33,218 nucleotides of DNA from Singulisphaera sp. GP187 (GCA_943328915.2 CALQBW020000011.1:1-33218), one strand, 5' to 3'; numbered from the stretch's first letter, positions 17,001-24,750 are shown. Made by a program: numbers and translations. Notes: generated from the letters alone by a model not told the origin.

Positions 17001-17827
17001 AAGCGAGCCAAAGCGTCATGCCCATTTGCATCTGCAAGAATCACCACCCTCTGCATCCATTCCCACATAAATTTGCCACGGAATGGGAATGGCAACGATT
17101 GTTCACCCACCATCAATTGAATATAGGCACCCAACCAACGTGGCCGACTTGCTAATGCAACTGCAGCATCATCACCCTCGAGTAACTGGGCAGCTTCATC
17201 ACCGCACTGTGTCCGCACATACGCCACCACTTCACGTGGGGGCAGCGGTCGCAATGCCCGTACATCGGCGGTACTAAACCACGGTCGAAACAGTGGCAAC
17301 GCCTCAATCCGACACGTCAATACCCACCGGGCCTGAACACCCATTGTACTCATCAACGTCGCAATACCAGACAATGCGGTTAATTGCACGTCGCTGCGTA
17401 ATTGTTCGAGCCCATCAATAAAAAAGACGAACGTTCGATCGCTCAGTTCGCGCCATACCGGTACCGAGACCCCAACACTCATACTAATAGTTTGTTCGAT
17501 TGATTCACCAAACTGTACAAGATCAACATAGATAGGCACATAAAGTATATTTTTTTGTTTTGGTGTCCGTTGTTCATTTAACACCGCGTTGGCCATGGTC
17601 ATTGCTTGCAAACGAAGACTACTACTTTTGCCTGCACCCGCTGCACCCACCACCAACAAACGTGGTGATTGATCAATTGCTTGGCGCAAGGTAAGTTGTT
17701 GACTCCGACCACGGTCACCTGTTTCGTTTGTCACAGCCAATGGCGGAAGCGCACGTACCGCAATAGTTGCAGGAAGTGCGATATACGCTTCAAGGTATGA
17801 TTTTACCCACGTGGTGCCATTGTTCAT
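11096..17827 (-). CDS. Giant NACHT/STAND-type NTPase with about fifty TPR-like repeats
   Basis: A 2243-residue protein. The P-loop domain is N-terminal: Walker A GAAGAGKSSSLR (61-72), Walker B FVFFIDGLEQLR (133-144, with the DGLE pattern of NACHT ATPases) and a sensor-like VLTCR (169-173). A winged-helix-like stretch (about 320-400) follows. From about 430 to 2230 there are near-continuous 34-residue TPR repeats with the usual A-x3-L-G, Y and A-x3-L-P pattern, room for roughly fifty. No effector domain is fused at either end. STAND proteins of this type are signal-sensing switches in which repeats bind the trigger and ATP drives oligomerisation. The ATG at 17827 is used; its Shine-Dalgarno is weak (GAG at about -9). 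The C25-type peptidase gene follows 19 bp downstream. The trigger is unknown. Confidence 0.85.
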   Translation of the reverse strand: MNNGTTWVKSYLEAYIALPATIAVRALPPLAVTNETGDRGRSQQLTLRQAIDQSPRLLVVGAAGAGKSSSLRLQAMTMANAVLNEQRTPKQKNILYVPIYVDLVQFGESIEQTISMSVGVSVPVWRELSDRTFVFFIDGLEQLRSDVQLTALSGIATLMSTMGVQARWVLTCRIEALPLFRPWFSTADVRALRPLPPREVVAYVRTQCGDEAAQLLEGDDAAVALASRPRWLGAYIQLMVGEQSLPFPFRGKFMWEWMQRVVILADANGHDALARLLRLRSDIGGQRDPWALADLLQRAMTGAGNTALVVQQLLGAPTTDPLISALRALVGAGVLLFDYEQQTLTFRHNLLRAAVCAMQLVAQPVANWSLAQLTEDDEIVGFVFAMSENRPVVVRRCIELGLMRAVVRALLLHDGTRVEEILNAAGVSAPAVRLAAADVLQQEGAYQQARHQLEFVSSMQPQDADLLRRIADLSAMLQDWPGAVKSYEIISKTRPDDLHSRHQLGMAYGQLGSLDVAAHVLKGLIDTYRQQGAIVARALGQIYSQQNNHPAALEAFELALRDATDDPLLYRQKALVLEQLDRANEAQVLLEQAVASLGNHPVLFAELGRLCWLRGEFHAAQNYLDKALRMAPDDAASHATLGRVYLSLADWHAAWAAFQRAIELHPTDDSLYVDFARVCDASGDSDAAIVALQTAIELKPTNVAASRHLVQLLQRRGDADGALQMLRTAMSHSAKNAGLHGDLAGLLWRRGEHDTALATYRKAVTLAPEDSSFMHAMAHSLEELGRQREAVEIYNKALGVDSENIPLLRDAVAAYEKLGHFEQGDAVLQRALLQHANNAELLRIAGGFALRRGQIKRARGYIAKALWNTPDDQSWFQAGLLHIAEGHWKQALFALRRIVDAVSNGAILEAIGRALAGDGQIDAAIRTFDQAIQLQPDNPHTLVAYSQAMAQHGNFDSAYDHARRAHQSDAGNVDALLQVGRMALATQRPNEATEMLEAAATLAPQRVDIQCERSRVLRSQGFFEKALQVARQALGLDGHAVEAIVVAAEALFGLTRNVEASELYRQALAIAPNHEPALSGLRDVAIACHDFTQAADVAQRLVSLAPKSVMHHLRLGEVLIAIGVPEAAIIELQQALDLDRASPQAKNRNATPGIGAAVYARMSAAYAKSVRWSEARECAEQAVVAAPSQAEHHALLGDAFLGLGQRSSAIASYRVAVQQRPDHAGWHYLLGMLLHQTGADKEAVKVLQEAVALNDRAEYYHTLGRAFLGIGDSKSAVSAIEKAIAKRPEAHHWRADLADVQAQRGWHKEAISEIDQALAVAADHPALWRKRAELLLRIDQIDAAAADVLEALRRDAHDVKALTLMSQIMQRKGNMQRALEAADRAVNLNPNDAFARRQYACVLRIVKRRGEAIPHMIAAVRLRDQDHECWVELSEDYESINDFVNATHCMVRAVELVPMELNLAYRLGMLYFQSGEYAEAERELRRVMAQLPSAAATIACLADVSLAQGKTDEALSLARRAVELEGRVSEHWRVFARVLRTIERYEEALEAARTAFTLDGEYAPSALMYGILLLDFGEIDEAVYAFAAAVKADDGVAIYHLCLGMALRQQAPLAKDLEEFTQPTPTHLVKLTAAMQAFDRTLMIDGDNPRCIFERGVALQLMLRHQEAIASFDAALALYGEVHPRPLSGDAAAASMLDKNDLAAHIRQRRALSLALLQQYDAAIVDQRYVLAVAPLSVQDQYIYGRLAYLNGDLAGALSALANAATSMPGNASFQQWYGVVLNVHGRLKEAISALELANDLLPSNSTINALLRDVYTADQRIDRAISAAQRATRFDSANPNNHYQLAKLYMETHRNGDARSAIMVAITLKNDVIAWHMLLGDVCAQMGMFDNARSAYLSATNLDPESTAPLYALSRLLVLQGRINDAIINLEQALLRDPQNGAWYYELGQLYEQRGNQDMALAAYNKAILLDGDKAEYYRAVSKIEAKHQAKTKEPQLVVADTEVVKQHAHKFSNEAEMFLAMGDVNFAQKLYDTALEHYQSALANDITYAPSWCRVAQTKVKLGRINDAQNDFQQALRHDGKCVEAYEGLAAIAHTEKRYVDALEYLRMAVTINPNAVSYQVDLAETLLALNQKEECQQTLRKMMKYFPSDAALLVRFAELAVKVALIEDAFTALQRAIELDDTLPRAHLLIGRIYRQKNETQKAVAAFRRAVKLSPDFKEAQHELTRAAPLSVFRRRRDVD
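15322..15350. repeat. Perfect intragenic inverted repeat in the TPR coding region
   Basis: CGTGTTGCAAC (15322-15332) and GTTGCAACACG (15340-15350) form an 11-bp stem with a 7-nt loop inside the giant TPR gene. It encodes part of an ordinary repeat (VLQRALLQHANN), so it may be chance from codon choice around Leu-Gln. Confidence 0.5.
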
Positions 17828-18158
17828 TGCTTACTCATACATGCTCAGCATCACGTTCACGCACTCAAAAGCGCATTACATTCACTACAACCATCTTCAC
17901 CTTCAGTTGCGCATAACTTCCATTTTGCGCACCTACACCGCCAATGCCATATTGATAAGCCGGGAATATATGCAACGATTCACCGAGGAATGGCGTTGAA
18001 GGTCTCAAAGTATCTCCCAATCCTCACAGCGCGCCTGAATCAAGATTACCGTCTGTCTGCGTCACTTCGTTGCATCCAACCCTACTCTATCAATACACGT
18101 CCTTTGCTATACCGCGGTTTTAGTGGGTAAATAGGGCGGCTTCCTGAACACCAAGATG
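17828..18158. other. 331-bp gap upstream of the giant NTPase gene
   Basis: No convincing ORF on either strand; a 62-codon plus-strand ORF here overlaps the giant gene's start antisense and has no coding character. I found no clear -35/-10 pair for the giant gene. One weak candidate on the minus strand is TTGCAT followed 18 nt later by TATGGC (around 17944-17973). No terminator-like hairpin follows the membrane-protein stop at 18159, so read-through from that gene is possible. Confidence 0.5.
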
Positions 18159-19136
18159 CTAAGCCACTTGCTTCACCGGTTGGTCAACCGCCGTGAGATT
18201 GCTATTGGTCAGGATATAGCTACGCATCTGCACGAGGACCAATAAATGCGTTAACGCATTGTGTTGCCTCCAATCGAGTAAACTCGGGTTACGATGCACA
18301 ACCAATGCACCTTGCTCCTCGACGTGGGCAGATGTTATCACAAAGCTATCAGTTTTATTGCTGATAACTGGAAGAGATTCACGAGACAAATAAAAGTCAA
18401 CAGCAGCCCCGACAATGTCATACCCGCGTGCCCGCGCAGCCCGCATCAATTCATCTTGACTTTTTGTTTCAACAATGCTCATGTTTGCATCTTGCCAACC
18501 TGCAAAACGTTCAATGGTGGTTTGGGTAGTTACGAATGGAATCCCATGGTGTTGGACACCGGTATATAAACAAATGACTGCAGATTGAATCATGTTACTC
18601 AACCAAGCCACTGCCACCCCAGCAATGCATTGCACAAACAAAACCGTCGCCAACCCATAACTTACCACCGGCATATCGAGCAACGCAATAGCCAACAAAA
18701 TCATAATTCCCATACATGTTGCACAAATTGTGGCACGCATCCCACCATGAATCGCTCCTATTGGAATTAGGAGAAGCACGACACCCAAAATTGGACTCAC
18801 CACCCCACCGGTGCTACTAACTAATAACGCTACAACCGCACCATCACTTGCCATGCGTACCCAATCCGGCAATTCCCATCGCAAGTGGCAAGCGAGCATG
18901 AGTATAGTCAATCCCACACTGATGCCCACGCCAATTTGACCACCGATTGAGCTTCCAACCAACGCGCTCAGCCCAATGGTAATCATCAAAATGCGGGTTG
19001 CGACCGTCACTTGCGATACGATTGTTTGCAATCGACGTTCTAACTGAGGCAACCGTGATGGTGGCAACTCATTGACGATATGCGGTAACCGTACCGAAGT
19101 TGTACTTCTCATTACCTTTGGCATTGATGTATACAT
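18159..19136 (-). CDS. Six-TM sensor-like membrane protein without a kinase domain
   Basis: A 325-residue protein. Residues about 40-190 hold six hydrophobic segments, including LLVSSTGGVVSPILGVVLLL, which resembles the membrane input module of PilS/RegB-type histidine kinases (a TGG-x-SP motif before a hydrophobic helix). The C-terminal 120 residues are soluble but contain no H-box, ATP-binding or other motif I recognise; they may be a short output domain. The start at 19136 (MYTSMPKVMRS) is preferred because GAGGGTGG sits just before it; an ATG at 19154 would add six residues. A strong promoter lies about 70 bp upstream. It precedes the NACHT-TPR and C25-like genes on the same strand, so it may be a membrane partner of that module (inference). 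Confidence 0.65.
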   Translation of the reverse strand: MYTSMPKVMRSTTSVRLPHIVNELPPSRLPQLERRLQTIVSQVTVATRILMITIGLSALVGSSIGGQIGVGISVGLTILMLACHLRWELPDWVRMASDGAVVALLVSSTGGVVSPILGVVLLLIPIGAIHGGMRATICATCMGIMILLAIALLDMPVVSYGLATVLFVQCIAGVAVAWLSNMIQSAVICLYTGVQHHGIPFVTTQTTIERFAGWQDANMSIVETKSQDELMRAARARGYDIVGAAVDFYLSRESLPVISNKTDSFVITSAHVEEQGALVVHRNPSLLDWRQHNALTHLLVLVQMRSYILTNSNLTAVDQPVKQVA

Positions 19137-19204
19137 TCCACCCTCATTCCCCATGCCGGTGTAATTTGTCTACATTCCAGTTAGGTAAAGTCACATGAAA
19201 TCTG

Positions 19205-19233
19205 AGTATACAGATGAAGATAACAGTTGTCAA
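19205..19233 (-). promoter_or_regulatory. Strong sigma-70-type promoter upstream of the 6-TM protein
   Basis: Minus strand: -35 TTGACA (19228-19233, perfect), 17-nt spacer, -10 TATACT (19205-19210). The predicted start is near 19198, giving a leader of about 60 nt. It lies in the AT-rich 301-bp gap 19137-19437, which otherwise holds no gene. It may drive the whole 18159-8548 module. Confidence 0.7.
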
Positions 19234-19437
19234 ATACTTTGTAATCTTTAGTAATTAATTTTAGGGGGATTAGGGAGTGCAAATGATATTTTAAATACAT
19301 TCATGTTTCCGTTGTAATATTATGATTTCACTTGCCGCCCAAATTTTAATTATCATGAGTTTTTCATTACGAAAAATTAGTTGTCACATTACATCTGTCA
19401 TTTTACAGACGTTTTTCCAAAAAATGTGCCGAAGAAA

Positions 19438-22134
19438 TTATCTGCGGTCTGCATTTTCGAGCAAGGTAAACATTGGCGATTGCGTCGTATCAGTCGGTAG
19501 TGGGGGCATATCCATTTGGCAAGTCGTGGGTAGCGGATTGGGAGGATTGACACCGAAGTATGCTTGCATCATTTGCGTAACTGCAGGGACGGCGATGGTA
19601 GACGAACCGTCATACATATCGCCGCTGCCTTCGCTGAGCATCACCACTTCAATCTGCGGGTCTTCATATGGCGCAAAGCCAATGAACCACGAATGACTTT
19701 GGCGCACAATGACCGTACCTGCTCCATTTGGATTACGTACCGTCAATTCCGGCCCATATTCGGCGGTACCCGTTTTTCCGGCAATGGAAAGACCCGAGCA
19801 TTCTATTCGGGCGGCAATATTAACCCCCTCTACCACGGCTCGACGCATCCCGATCCGTGATGTTTCGTAGTAGGCGGGATTAAATGGGAGTGTTCGCAAT
19901 AATTCTGGCTGCACATCCTGGAGGATCGTGCCATCACTCCCCACCACTGCCCGCACTATTTGCGGCCGAAACACCGAGCCATTATTCGCGATAGCCGCAC
20001 CAGCCATGGCTAATTGCAGCGGCGTCGCTTCAAAATTACCCTGGCCGATCGCCGTATTATAGGTGTCACCGGTTGTCCACGCTGCCCGTAATGCTTGTTG
20101 CTTCCAGCCCGGGGTAGGGACGCGACCCAGTTGTTCACCGTAGAGTTGGATCCCCGTCGCCGCGCCAAAGCCAAACATCGTCAACCCTGCTGCCAGCCGA
20201 GTTATTTGCAATCCTTGTGGAATTGTTTGTTCGTTCGGTTGCAGGTTCACCATTCCTTCGCGATTCCCACCCGTCACTGAAATAAAAAAGACGTTGGAAG
20301 AACGCATCAGCGCCTCGGTCACATCAATCCACCCGTTATCGCGTGGGATTGAATTCGGGAAGCGATAAAAACGGTTTTCGACATATTGGTCTTTGAGGAT
20401 GAGTTGCCCGGGATCGCGTACTTTGGTATTTGCAGCAATCACTTTATTTTGGAGGGCAATCACGGCATCAAACTGCTTGATCGTTGAACCAGGTGGGTAC
20501 TGCCCCGAAATCACACGATTGGTCAAGGGAGCCAAGCGCTGATTTTCTGCGCGTTGCGCCGGTGGTGGATTCAACAGCGCCGAAAGTTCTTGGCTCCGCG
20601 CAGGGTCAACCCAAATGTTATTGTCATACGACGGCCAACTTGCCATGGCGAGGATTCGACCGGTTTTGACTTCGATAATTACTGCAGCACCGCTTTGGAG
20701 TGGCAAATAACTCCGTTTATACGCAAATCGATCTGGCATAGTGGCACGGCGTTTTTCGGCAATATTTATCCAATTACGCAAGATTTGTTCAACTTTGCGT
20801 TGCAGCGTAATATCAACGGTCAAAACTAAACTATCACCATCTCGTGTCGGTTGGACGACTTGCGCAGCCCGAACTGGGCGGCCGAGGTTATCGACAATTA
20901 CCGCTTCGATACCCATTTGTCCGCGTAATTGATCCTCGTAACTATATTCGATGCCACTTTTGCCGATACGATCGTCATTCAAATACCGTGGAATGCCTAA
21001 TTCATACGGATTGACTTTTTTTTGTACGATGCCACATTCAACCGCATGTCCAATCGAATCAAGCAAACCCACTACCCATGAACGTGCTGGGTTTTGTCGA
21101 ACTAACTCACACGACCCGACCCGACCAACATAGCCGAGGATATGCGACAGTGACTTTATGTTGCCAGTGAGCGGGTATTGACGCCGATAATCTTGTTCAA
21201 TCACCACTCCTGGTAGGTTCGCGGCGTTTTCTTTCAGCACCATTGCTACGGCACGGGGGACGTCGCTTGCAATAGTAATCGTTTGGTAGCGTGGCGACTC
21301 GCTGGTGCGGACCATTTTCTCAACCGGGCTTTCGAGGGTAATTGTCCGCGAAAACTGTTCAGTGAGCTGCATTGCATTGACAATATCACGCGGAGGAATA
21401 CTCCCTGTTAACCAATTTTGGACCGTAACATTGTCAATCCGCGGCGCAATTTGATCTCCAAAAACCCGAATCAGGTCATTCCGCAGTTCTGGCCGTTGGA
21501 CTATTTGGGTTGCTGGCGAAATCACCAACGTCCCCGTAATATCAAGGGCACTACTCAGATCAGATAACGCACTATCGACATCGCGCACGAGGGCCGCGTC
21601 ATCGCTTTTGATTGGGGAATTCCAACGCGGGATAAACCGTACGACAGGGGCATGGCGTTCTACGATTTGGGTAGCGCCAAACAAAAATTCTTTATTAACT
21701 GGGATTAGCATCGGGAGCATACGATCAACGCGCGTAAATTCTTTTAATGACACATCAGGAATTTTTTGCGCAAATCCATCGCGCATGAGTTGGTTTTTTT
21801 CTAGGGTAATCGCTGGCGAAATCGTAAGGGTATTGGTAATGCCGAGCACTTGACTCAATTCAGCAAAGAGCTGGGCTCGGTCGATTGAGCCTTCTGGGGG
21901 TAAATCACTTGCCCGAATCGCTACCGTATAGACAGGACTACTCTCTGCCAATAATGTTTTGGAGTCGCTCGCAAAAATTTCTCCACGAAACGGACGAATT
22001 GGTACATAGCGCGTGGTATTTACAGATGTAATATAGCGGTCGGATTGTGTATCAACGAGTTGTAATTGGTACAAACGACCAATCAACGTCAAAAACACCA
22101 ACGCAACCACAAATTTTGAAATAAACAAGCGCAT
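19438..22134 (-). CDS. mrdA: Penicillin-binding protein 2 (elongasome transpeptidase), enlarged
   Basis: An 898-residue class B PBP. A single N-terminal membrane helix (about 6-22) anchors it; the pedestal region is followed by the transpeptidase domain with SxxK STIK (550-553), SSN (612-614) and KTG (787-789). It would cross-link peptidoglycan during cell elongation with RodA and MreBCD; mreD, mreC and mreB lie directly upstream, mreD ending 13 bp before. It is longer than usual PBP2 (about 600-700). Part of the extra length is an apparent duplication in the pedestal: about 92-130 (LSQVLGITNTLTISPA) and about 190-229 (LSSALDITGTLVISPA) align. The ATG at 22134 has AAAGGTAA upstream. RodA is not in the window. 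Confidence 0.93.
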   Translation of the reverse strand: MRLFISKFVVALVFLTLIGRLYQLQLVDTQSDRYITSVNTTRYVPIRPFRGEIFASDSKTLLAESSPVYTVAIRASDLPPEGSIDRAQLFAELSQVLGITNTLTISPAITLEKNQLMRDGFAQKIPDVSLKEFTRVDRMLPMLIPVNKEFLFGATQIVERHAPVVRFIPRWNSPIKSDDAALVRDVDSALSDLSSALDITGTLVISPATQIVQRPELRNDLIRVFGDQIAPRIDNVTVQNWLTGSIPPRDIVNAMQLTEQFSRTITLESPVEKMVRTSESPRYQTITIASDVPRAVAMVLKENAANLPGVVIEQDYRRQYPLTGNIKSLSHILGYVGRVGSCELVRQNPARSWVVGLLDSIGHAVECGIVQKKVNPYELGIPRYLNDDRIGKSGIEYSYEDQLRGQMGIEAVIVDNLGRPVRAAQVVQPTRDGDSLVLTVDITLQRKVEQILRNWINIAEKRRATMPDRFAYKRSYLPLQSGAAVIIEVKTGRILAMASWPSYDNNIWVDPARSQELSALLNPPPAQRAENQRLAPLTNRVISGQYPPGSTIKQFDAVIALQNKVIAANTKVRDPGQLILKDQYVENRFYRFPNSIPRDNGWIDVTEALMRSSNVFFISVTGGNREGMVNLQPNEQTIPQGLQITRLAAGLTMFGFGAATGIQLYGEQLGRVPTPGWKQQALRAAWTTGDTYNTAIGQGNFEATPLQLAMAGAAIANNGSVFRPQIVRAVVGSDGTILQDVQPELLRTLPFNPAYYETSRIGMRRAVVEGVNIAARIECSGLSIAGKTGTAEYGPELTVRNPNGAGTVIVRQSHSWFIGFAPYEDPQIEVVMLSEGSGDMYDGSSTIAVPAVTQMMQAYFGVNPPNPLPTTCQMDMPPLPTDTTQSPMFTLLENADRR

Positions 22135-22147
22135 AACTTACCTTTAA

Positions 22148-22687
22148 TCAATACACATCGAGTGGTAACTCACCACGTTGCATACTCCGCAACCATCGCA
22201 ACAACAAAAACATAGGCAACGCCGGCACTAAAATAATCAAAATATCTGGAATCACTGCCGTCGTGATATACGACACGACATCAAAGCTCCTCACCAGTAC
22301 ATACAACAAGACACCATTGCAAAAGTAATAAACCAAGCTTCCTATGATGACTGCCACAATTGGGAGTATCCAGTTTTCACTGGTTATCCGCGATAAAAGC
22401 AAAAAGACTGTCACTGCTGCCAAAATCAACCCAATACTATGCATTCCGAGCCACGCACCGCTCACACTATCAAAGATTAATCCCCCATACAGAGCCCAAC
22501 GTCCTATTTTGGCAATTGGTTCGATGAGGGTACGCAGCACCACGAGGAGCAGCAATAAATTAAGCGATACGCCAAAAATATTCGCCAAAAATATTTTTTG
22601 GATACACATAATCACGATCAACAGCACAATAGTGCGCAATTCGTGCCATATAATTTCTTCTATTTTGTATCGTTGTTGATTATCCAT
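22148..22687 (-). CDS. mreD: Rod-shape-determining membrane protein MreD
   Basis: A 179-residue, almost entirely hydrophobic protein with five or six membrane helices (for example SLNLLLLLVVLRTLIEP and WILPIVAVIIGSLVYYF), the normal size and shape of MreD. It would link MreC and the PBP2/RodA machinery in the membrane. Sequence conservation in MreD is low, so position between mreC and the PBP2 gene is the main evidence. Its ATG at 22687 lies inside the 3' end of mreC, a 28-bp overlap, which suggests translational coupling. Confidence 0.88.
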   Translation of the reverse strand: MDNQQRYKIEEIIWHELRTIVLLIVIMCIQKIFLANIFGVSLNLLLLLVVLRTLIEPIAKIGRWALYGGLIFDSVSGAWLGMHSIGLILAAVTVFLLLSRITSENWILPIVAVIIGSLVYYFCNGVLLYVLVRSFDVVSYITTAVIPDILIILVPALPMFLLLRWLRSMQRGELPLDVY

Positions 22688-23541
22688 ACGTAATTCACCA
22701 ATTCGGGATTTATATAGGGTTGCACATCAACTGCTTTGCTCCGACCATCAATATAGGCTGTTTTCACAATTCCCACGGGTATACCTGAAGGAATAGCCGC
22801 ATTGGGGAGCGACGGACCATATAAACGCGTTAGTCCCGCAGTAACGACATTATCACCAGTAGCGATTTCTGCTTCACGCTCGATTTCGCTCATTTGCAAC
22901 ACGCCATTTGCCAAGATATTTCCATGCAAAATACCACGCACCAATTCGGTACCATGATATGCTTGCACACTAATAGCACTACTGTAATCATCAATCAAAG
23001 TGACATTTGCGCTATCAGAATTGACAACAGACACAACACCAATTAATGATGGCGGGCTACTTTGGTAGCGGGCAATCACTGCCATGCCGATCTTGATGCC
23101 GTTATTACTGCCCACCCCAATCAATGCAATCCGACGACCATCGGCAAGTGTTTTTACACTGACATCAGCACCGATTAATTGCCACGGGTTCGTTTTTTCG
23201 ATGCGCAACTGTTCTCGAAAGCGAATATTTTCGATTTCATATTGGGGAATACGCAAAATCTGTGCTTTGAGGTCGCTGTTTTCTTTTCGCAACATGTCAC
23301 GTTCTTTGGTGACACGCTGCAAGTCGTGTGATCCAGCAAAAAAATCTGCCACCTGACCATTTACACCATTCACTGCGGACACCAGCGGCGTAAGTTTATT
23401 GGTCAAATACGCTCGTACGGGTGACAACACTCCCTGGGTATCAAGCAAAAATGTCACTAGCGCTACAAATAGCAACGCGGCAACGATAAGCGCGTTCCGT
23501 CGATACCCTGCGCGCCCTAGAAAAGACGAACGGTCACGCAT
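22660..23541 (-). CDS. mreC: Rod-shape-determining protein MreC
   Basis: A 293-residue bitopic protein: basic N-terminus, one membrane helix (about 17-34, LIVAALLFVALVTFLLD), a coiled-coil segment (about 72-115, rich in Lys/Glu/Leu) and an outer beta domain. The beta domain has ALIGVGSNNGIKIGMAVI, VTLIDDYSSAISVQ and GDNVVTAGLTRLYGPSLP, typical MreC motifs. It scaffolds the elongasome on the outer face of the membrane. It follows mreB by 45 bp and overlaps mreD. Confidence 0.94.
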   Translation of the reverse strand: MRDRSSFLGRAGYRRNALIVAALLFVALVTFLLDTQGVLSPVRAYLTNKLTPLVSAVNGVNGQVADFFAGSHDLQRVTKERDMLRKENSDLKAQILRIPQYEIENIRFREQLRIEKTNPWQLIGADVSVKTLADGRRIALIGVGSNNGIKIGMAVIARYQSSPPSLIGVVSVVNSDSANVTLIDDYSSAISVQAYHGTELVRGILHGNILANGVLQMSEIEREAEIATGDNVVTAGLTRLYGPSLPNAAIPSGIPVGIVKTAYIDGRSKAVDVQPYINPELVNYVWIINNDTK

Positions 23542-23586
23542 ACATCGGCGCCCTCACACTCCACCAACGACATACGTCGTGATTGC

Positions 23587-24666
23587 TTAGTACTTTACCC
23601 GACGGGTTCGTTGAGTCGACATCAAGATATCGCGATAAATCGGGTTCTGGAATTCTTCCACCATTTTGCCCGCGCCACGTGCTACACACGACAATGGGCT
23701 TTCGGCGATATAGACAGGCATGCGTGACTCGGCAGCAATCCGCCGGTCGAGCCCGCGCAATAACGCTCCGCCTCCGGCCAAGACAATCCCATGCTCCATT
23801 ATATCTGCGATCAATTCTGGAGGCGTTTCTTCGATAGCTGCACGGATGTCTGCCAATATTGTATTGATCGGTCCCGAGATCCCTTCGCGGAGTTCAACGC
23901 TAGAAATTTCGACAGATTTCGGCAACCCGGTCAACATATCGCGACCACGCAACACCACTTTAAGTTCTTCTTCAAGGGGATATGCGCTACCGGCAGCAAC
24001 TTTGGCGCGTTCAGCCATCCGTTCACCGATGTGCAAGTTATATTCACGGCGCGCAAATTCGATGATAGCTTCGTCTATTTCGTCACCGGCAGTGCGGATG
24101 GAGTGATTAACGACAATTCCTCCCAACGAAATAACCGCAACTTCTGTGGTACCACCACCGATATCGATAATCATCGAGCCGATGGGCTCATCCACCGGCA
24201 ATCCCGCACCAATAGCTGCCGCCATTGGTTCTTCAACCACATACGCTTCACGCGCATTGGCATTGAGGGCAGCATCACGGGCGGCGCGCATTTCTACTTG
24301 CGTGACGCCTGAAGGGACCCCGATGACCACGCGAGGACGTGGCGAAATCAACCCAAATGAGCGATCATGGGCTTTTTCGATGAAGTGTTTAATCATTTTT
24401 TCAACAACATCAAAATCAGCGATAACACCATCTTTGAGGGGACGGACGGCAATAATATTGGCGGGGGTTTTGCCAATCATTGCCTTGGCCTCAGCACCAA
24501 CTGCAATTACTTGCTTAGTTCTGCTGTCAATCGCGACTACTGAGGGTTCGCTGATCACGATTCCTCGGCCACGCACATGCACCAACGTATTGGCAGTACC
24601 AAGGTCGATACCAAGATCTCGACCAAACGCACCAAATAATGAATTAAGTGGATTAGAAATTCGCAC
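23587..24666 (-). CDS. mreB: Bacterial actin MreB
   Basis: A 359-residue actin-fold ATPase that forms filaments under the membrane and orients cell-wall synthesis. Phosphate-1 motif GIDLGTANTLVHVRGRG (about 19-35), SPRPRVVIGVPSGVTQVE, phosphate-2 IDIGGGTTEVAVISLGG, and the adenosine motif GIVLAGGGALLRGLD are all present. The start is a GTG at 24666 with GAGGAA eight bases upstream; the N-terminus includes an amphipathic-looking MRISNPLNSLFGAFG that could bind membrane. The length is slightly above the usual 335-350. It heads mreBCD-PBP2; a TACAAT at 24685-24690 is a possible -10, though it would leave a very short leader. Confidence 0.97.
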   Translation of the reverse strand: MRISNPLNSLFGAFGRDLGIDLGTANTLVHVRGRGIVISEPSVVAIDSRTKQVIAVGAEAKAMIGKTPANIIAVRPLKDGVIADFDVVEKMIKHFIEKAHDRSFGLISPRPRVVIGVPSGVTQVEMRAARDAALNANAREAYVVEEPMAAAIGAGLPVDEPIGSMIIDIGGGTTEVAVISLGGIVVNHSIRTAGDEIDEAIIEFARREYNLHIGERMAERAKVAAGSAYPLEEELKVVLRGRDMLTGLPKSVEISSVELREGISGPINTILADIRAAIEETPPELIADIMEHGIVLAGGGALLRGLDRRIAAESRMPVYIAESPLSCVARGAGKMVEEFQNPIYRDILMSTQRTRRVKY

Positions 24667-24750
24667 TGTTCGTTCCTCTATCGCATTGTACCGGCATATG
24701 TCGCTACAATGTTACTCGCAAATATACCCAACGAAATGTAAAAAGTACGA

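Noticed and set aside
17811-17999. 62-codon plus-strand ORF at the start of the giant gene
   Set aside because: It overlaps the NTPase start antisense, begins with GTG and lacks a ribosome site and coding look.
24685-24690. TACAAT before mreB as a definite promoter
   Set aside because: No -35 at the right distance, and it would leave only about 12 nt before the GTG; mreB may be read from the gatC promoter instead.
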